This document shows, piece after piece, positions 61,426 through 64,000 of a stretch of DNA of 64,000 nt. The stretch is from Jejuia rubra (GTDB taxonomy: Bacteria; Bacteroidota; Bacteroidia; Flavobacteriales; Flavobacteriaceae). Positions within the stretch are counted from its first letter, which is position 1, and the number at the start of each line of letters is the position of its first letter. Made by a program: the position numbers and the translations under genes. The stretch is taken from positions 65,603 to 129,602 of the forward strand of contig NZ_JBHULY010000014.1 in assembly GCF_042684665.1 (NCBI RefSeq), given 5' to 3'. The notes under the pieces were generated by a model. That model saw only the letters and a list, made by a program, of their open reading frames with translations, did no database searches and was not told where the DNA came from.

Positions 61426-62310
61426 ATGAAAATTGCCGTTTTTGGACGTTTTAGCAACAAGTTTACATTAACATCCTTAGATACGCTACTGATATATTTG
61501 GTAAAAAAAGATGCTGAAGTATTTATTGAATCCGACTTTTCGGAATTGATAAAATCCACCTCGCATAAAAAATCCTTTTATGACACTTTTGAAACCTTTG
61601 AAACACTGGACGAGTCCTTTGATTTGCTGGTGAGTATCGGTGGGGACGGTACCATTTTAAGGGCCATTACCTTTGTTACCAATTTAGATATTCCAATTGT
61701 TGGCATCAACACCGGTCGCCTAGGGTTTTTGGCTACCATTCAGGTGGAAGACATTGAAAAGGCCATGGAAAACATCATCAAGGGTAGGTACAAAGTTTCC
61801 GAGCGCAGTATGCTTTCGATCGAAACCTCTCCCAAAACCGATGAAATATTCCCGCTAAATTTTGCTCTAAACGAAATAGCGGTAAGCCGTAAAAACACTA
61901 CCTCCATGATTACCGTAGAAACCTTTTTGGATGGCGAGTTTCTAACCTCCTATTGGAGCGATGGTTTAATTATTTCAACACCTACGGGCTCTACGGGATA
62001 CTCCTTAAGTTGTGGCGGCCCAGTAATCACCCCTACTACAAATAGTTTTGTGCTAACCCCTATTGCACCCCATAATTTAAGTGCTCGTCCGTTGATTATT
62101 CCAGATTCCACGGAAATACAACTACGCGTGAATGGTAGGGAGGAACAACATTTGGTGTCCTTAGATTCCAGAATCGCTACGTTGGACAACGACACGCTGA
62201 TCACCATTAAAAAAGCAGGTTTTAAAATTAAAATGATCGACCTGTTGGACGAAAGCTTTTTAAAAACCCTAAGGAAGAAAATGCTTTGGGGGGAGGATAG
62301 TCGGAATTAA
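61426..62310 (+). CDS. nadK: NAD kinase
   Basis: This 294-residue enzyme phosphorylates NAD to NADP. The GGDGT motif is at residues 72-76, the conserved NE of LNEIAVSR near 145, and the TPTGSTGYSLSCGGP block near 190. A TTG 6 bp upstream is open but the ATG at 61426 fits the family start. It is co-transcribed with the CBS gene. The stop is followed by a region with an IS remnant. Confidence 0.95.
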   Translation: MKIAVFGRFSNKFTLTSLDTLLIYLVKKDAEVFIESDFSELIKSTSHKKSFYDTFETFETLDESFDLLVSIGGDGTILRAITFVTNLDIPIVGINTGRLGFLATIQVEDIEKAMENIIKGRYKVSERSMLSIETSPKTDEIFPLNFALNEIAVSRKNTTSMITVETFLDGEFLTSYWSDGLIISTPTGSTGYSLSCGGPVITPTTNSFVLTPIAPHNLSARPLIIPDSTEIQLRVNGREEQHLVSLDSRIATLDNDTLITIKKAGFKIKMIDLLDESFLKTLRKKMLWGEDSRN

Positions 62311-62347
62311 TGTTTCTATGTGCATTTTCGGCATTTAGGCACAATAA

Positions 62348-62500
62348 GGCCGGCAGGTACTTTTCGTAAGAATTCTGCCCAAAGGCAAAAGCAAGAAGCT
62401 AGCCTTGATTGCAGTGTCGAACAAGTTGCTGAAACAGGCTTTTGCCATAGCAAAAAGCGGACTGCCCTATGATGAGAACTTTGTTTCAAGAATAGCTTAA
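62348..62500 (+). pseudogene. IS110-family transposase, decayed 3' end
   Basis: A stop-free stretch of 50 codons ends at TAA 62498-62500. It reads as the last part of an IS110/IS1111 transposase, with the marks LALIAVSNKLLKQAFAIAKS, then GLPYDENFV. An in-frame TAA (62345-62347) directly precedes it and no start codon or catalytic domain is present, so the gene is broken. It lies in the gap between nadK and a convergent gene. I did not find intact IS ends. Confidence 0.65.
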
Positions 62501-62528
62501 AATTGCTTGTTTTTTAACTCAGTTCTTT

Positions 62529-62542
62529 GTTGTAGTGCGTTA
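62529..62542. repeat. Inverted repeat, left copy, at the end of the lipoprotein gene
   Basis: GTTGTAGTGCGTTA matches the inverse of 63872-63885 at 13 of 14 bases. Its last three bases are the stop codon (TTA on this strand) of the gene it flanks. Confidence 0.55.
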
Positions 62543-63856
62543 TTTTTTTATTCCTTTTAGTTTCACACCTTTCCAACCCATTAAAACATTGAAACTACCA
62601 CTTTTATTGTCAATAAATTCAAAAGATTCAGGTTCTTTAGGGTCGTCAAAAAAAGTAATTTCCGATTCAGCTTTTAAGGTGGCAATTTGCTCTCCATCTT
62701 GATACACAATTAGATTCTTGTTTTCTACTTTAAAGGTCAGTTCTAAATTACCCATATCAGCGAAAGAATAAGTGCCAATATATTTGTTTAATATTTCATT
62801 AGATAATTCGATAGATTGTCTATTCAATTCTTTAGGCACTTCATAAGGTTTATTCTCTAAAATTTTCGCAAAGTCTTCTACGGTTTTCTGAAAAGGGACC
62901 TCTTCGTAATTTGCCAAAAAAATGAAATTATAATTATGTTCAAGATTTGTATAAATTTCGACTCTTATTCCGTCTGAACCACCACTTTTTTCAATGACAT
63001 CAGATTTATTTTGCAGTAAGGATGCATAAGGTTCATTTTTTATATGGTTCAAAAACTTATTTAAGTCAGAAGCAGTTGAAAATATTCTTGCAGTCTTTAG
63101 TTCATCTGATAATATATTATTTACTTGAACAATAACGGTATTATGCTTTTCGTGATTCTTTGCTAAATTTTTGAGATTCTTTTCTTTTAGGTGAAAATGA
63201 GCTCCTGAATTTTTCATTCCCAAAGGTTGGAACACTTCGTCTGCCAAACATTGGGCAAAAGTTTTATTAGTTACTTCTTCAATGACAAAATAAACAAGTT
63301 CATAAGCCACATTAGAATATTGTTTTTCTGTACCTGGTTCGAAAAGTAGTTTTTGCTTTTTGGCGTACTCGACTATCTGTTCTGATGACAAGTTGATTTC
63401 ATCTTCTTTAACACGCTCTAAACTTCTTGGAAGTCCTGATGTGTGGTTGAGTAACATTTCTATGGTTATTTTGTTACCGTTTGGAAAGTCTGGAATATAC
63501 TTTCTGATGGATTCACTTTTTTTAATTCTTTCCTCAATCTCAAATTTTTCAATCAAGTAATGAGCCATTAACTTGGAAACAGAATGAATATCAAATTGAC
63601 TTTCAGTTGTTACATACATAGTACTACTTTTATCCTGATTTAAATTATATGCCCTGTTAATGATTATAGTGTCATTTTTAGAAGCCAATACAACTCCATT
63701 GAATTTCCCAATTTTATTAAGTGCTGAGAAGTACTCATCTACTTTTTTATTCAGTTTTTCGGTTTGATTTGATGAATCAACTTCTGTTTTTTTACCCTCA
63801 TTTTTGCAAGAGATTAGAAGAATTAGTAGAAGAAGTATGGTTAAAATTTGTCTCAT
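62540..63856 (-). CDS. Lipoprotein with serine beta-lactamase-family fold
   Basis: This 438-residue lipoprotein starts at ATG 63856 with a signal ending LLISC (Cys17). The class C/DD-peptidase-like fold has its nucleophile motif SVSK at 92-95 and the YSN motif at 180-182 (KQYSNVAYE). The TSGLPRS loop is at about 140. The C-terminal 100 residues form a beta-barrel-like extension. It is more likely a D-amino-acid or esterase-type hydrolase than a resistance enzyme. A longer frame to 63985 would run through the flanking repeat, so I reject it. It is convergent with nadK and bracketed by an inverted repeat. Confidence 0.8.
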   Translation of the reverse strand: MRQILTILLLLILLISCKNEGKKTEVDSSNQTEKLNKKVDEYFSALNKIGKFNGVVLASKNDTIIINRAYNLNQDKSSTMYVTTESQFDIHSVSKLMAHYLIEKFEIEERIKKSESIRKYIPDFPNGNKITIEMLLNHTSGLPRSLERVKEDEINLSSEQIVEYAKKQKLLFEPGTEKQYSNVAYELVYFVIEEVTNKTFAQCLADEVFQPLGMKNSGAHFHLKEKNLKNLAKNHEKHNTVIVQVNNILSDELKTARIFSTASDLNKFLNHIKNEPYASLLQNKSDVIEKSGGSDGIRVEIYTNLEHNYNFIFLANYEEVPFQKTVEDFAKILENKPYEVPKELNRQSIELSNEILNKYIGTYSFADMGNLELTFKVENKNLIVYQDGEQIATLKAESEITFFDDPKEPESFEFIDNKSGSFNVLMGWKGVKLKGIKK

Positions 63857-63871
63857 TATTTTGTTTGGTTC

Positions 63872-63885
63872 TAATGCACTACAAC
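63872..63885. repeat. Inverted repeat, right copy, upstream of the lipoprotein gene
   Basis: TAATGCACTACAAC is the inverse of 62529-62542 at 13 of 14 bases and lies 16 bp upstream of the ATG. Bases 63886-64000 continue with GGTTAGTATAAGAAGCGTTG-like sequence and hold no gene that I can support before the window ends. Confidence 0.55.
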
Positions 63886-64000
63886 GGTTAGTATAAGAAG
63901 CGTTGACATCCCGCAGGGTGGCAATGATTTTTATACATCTTAAGTTTGATTCTCTGTAAATTTGGATACTAACCAGAAAGAACAAAAGAGAGAATTAAGG

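Noticed and set aside
62540..63856. Reading the beta-lactamase-fold lipoprotein as an antibiotic-resistance gene
   Set aside because: The fold is shared by DD-peptidases, esterases and D-amino-acid hydrolases; the lipoprotein signal and C-terminal extension do not fit a resistance enzyme.
1..64000. tRNA, rRNA or CRISPR array
   Set aside because: I scanned the intergenic gaps for cloverleaf-type ends (CCA-like acceptor pairs), rRNA-like GC blocks and regularly spaced repeats and saw none; a dedicated search was not run.

Overview
The window is chromosomal DNA of a member of the Flavobacteriaceae (Bacteroidota), probably marine. The evidence is a low-GC genome, promoters of the Bacteroidota type (TTG about 20 bp before TAnnTTTG), a secreted protease with a type IX secretion tail, a fused OlsF-like lipid synthase, a eukaryotic-type glycyl-tRNA synthetase, and flavobacterial forms of GltB, PckA, Ppc and PII. 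Most of the window is ordinary housekeeping and central metabolism. I see no rRNA, tRNA, CRISPR array, prophage or complete insertion sequence.

Layout. 1-2.6 kb: end of a permease gene, a small membrane protein, and an arsenic-response operon (arsR, DUF6428, thioredoxin-type arsenate reductase) that has no efflux pump in view. 2.6-10 kb: small enzymes, an AraC regulator, a bifunctional acyltransferase, aspartate kinase, fructose-1,6-bisphosphatase and two exported proteins. 10.4-21 kb: a nitrogen-assimilation block, with gltBD facing away from a porin - ammonium transporter - PII - ammonium transporter series. The shared intergenic region carries two similar inverted repeats, one of them placed on a probable -33 element. 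21-32.5 kb: a frameshifted HAD phosphatase, PEP carboxylase, an uncharacterised cysteine-rich 602-residue protein, nadA-nadB, ssb and PEP carboxykinase. 32.5-45.4 kb: a saccharopine dehydrogenase-like protein, an Lrp regulator, glyS, comF, a large lipoprotein, an omega-amidase-like nitrilase, an L-2-hydroxyglutarate oxidase, a membrane-anchored MutS-family ATPase, a zinc peptidase and alanine dehydrogenase. 45.6-59.9 kb: a SemiSWEET transporter, a TPR protein, serS, an HTTM protein, ribF, a secreted metalloprotease, pth, and the proteostasis genes clpX, clpP and tig. 59.9-64 kb: pdxJ, a CBS protein beside nadK, a decayed IS110 transposase end, and a lipoprotein of the serine beta-lactamase fold bracketed by a 14-bp inverted repeat.

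The metabolic genes fit together. GltBD, two Amt transporters and PII take up and assimilate ammonium. Ppc and PckA set the C4/C3 balance. Alanine dehydrogenase, aspartate kinase, NadA/NadB (which consumes aspartate) and LhgO act on amino acids and 2-oxo acids. NadA, NadB and NadK cover two stages of NAD(P) synthesis.

The parts that look least explained are the 602-residue protein with a nitronate-monooxygenase-like core and five clustered cysteines, the paired inverted repeats in the nitrogen block, the inverted repeat around the terminal lipoprotein gene, and a composite inverted repeat before pdxJ. Families were assigned from recognised motifs and length only; no search was run.
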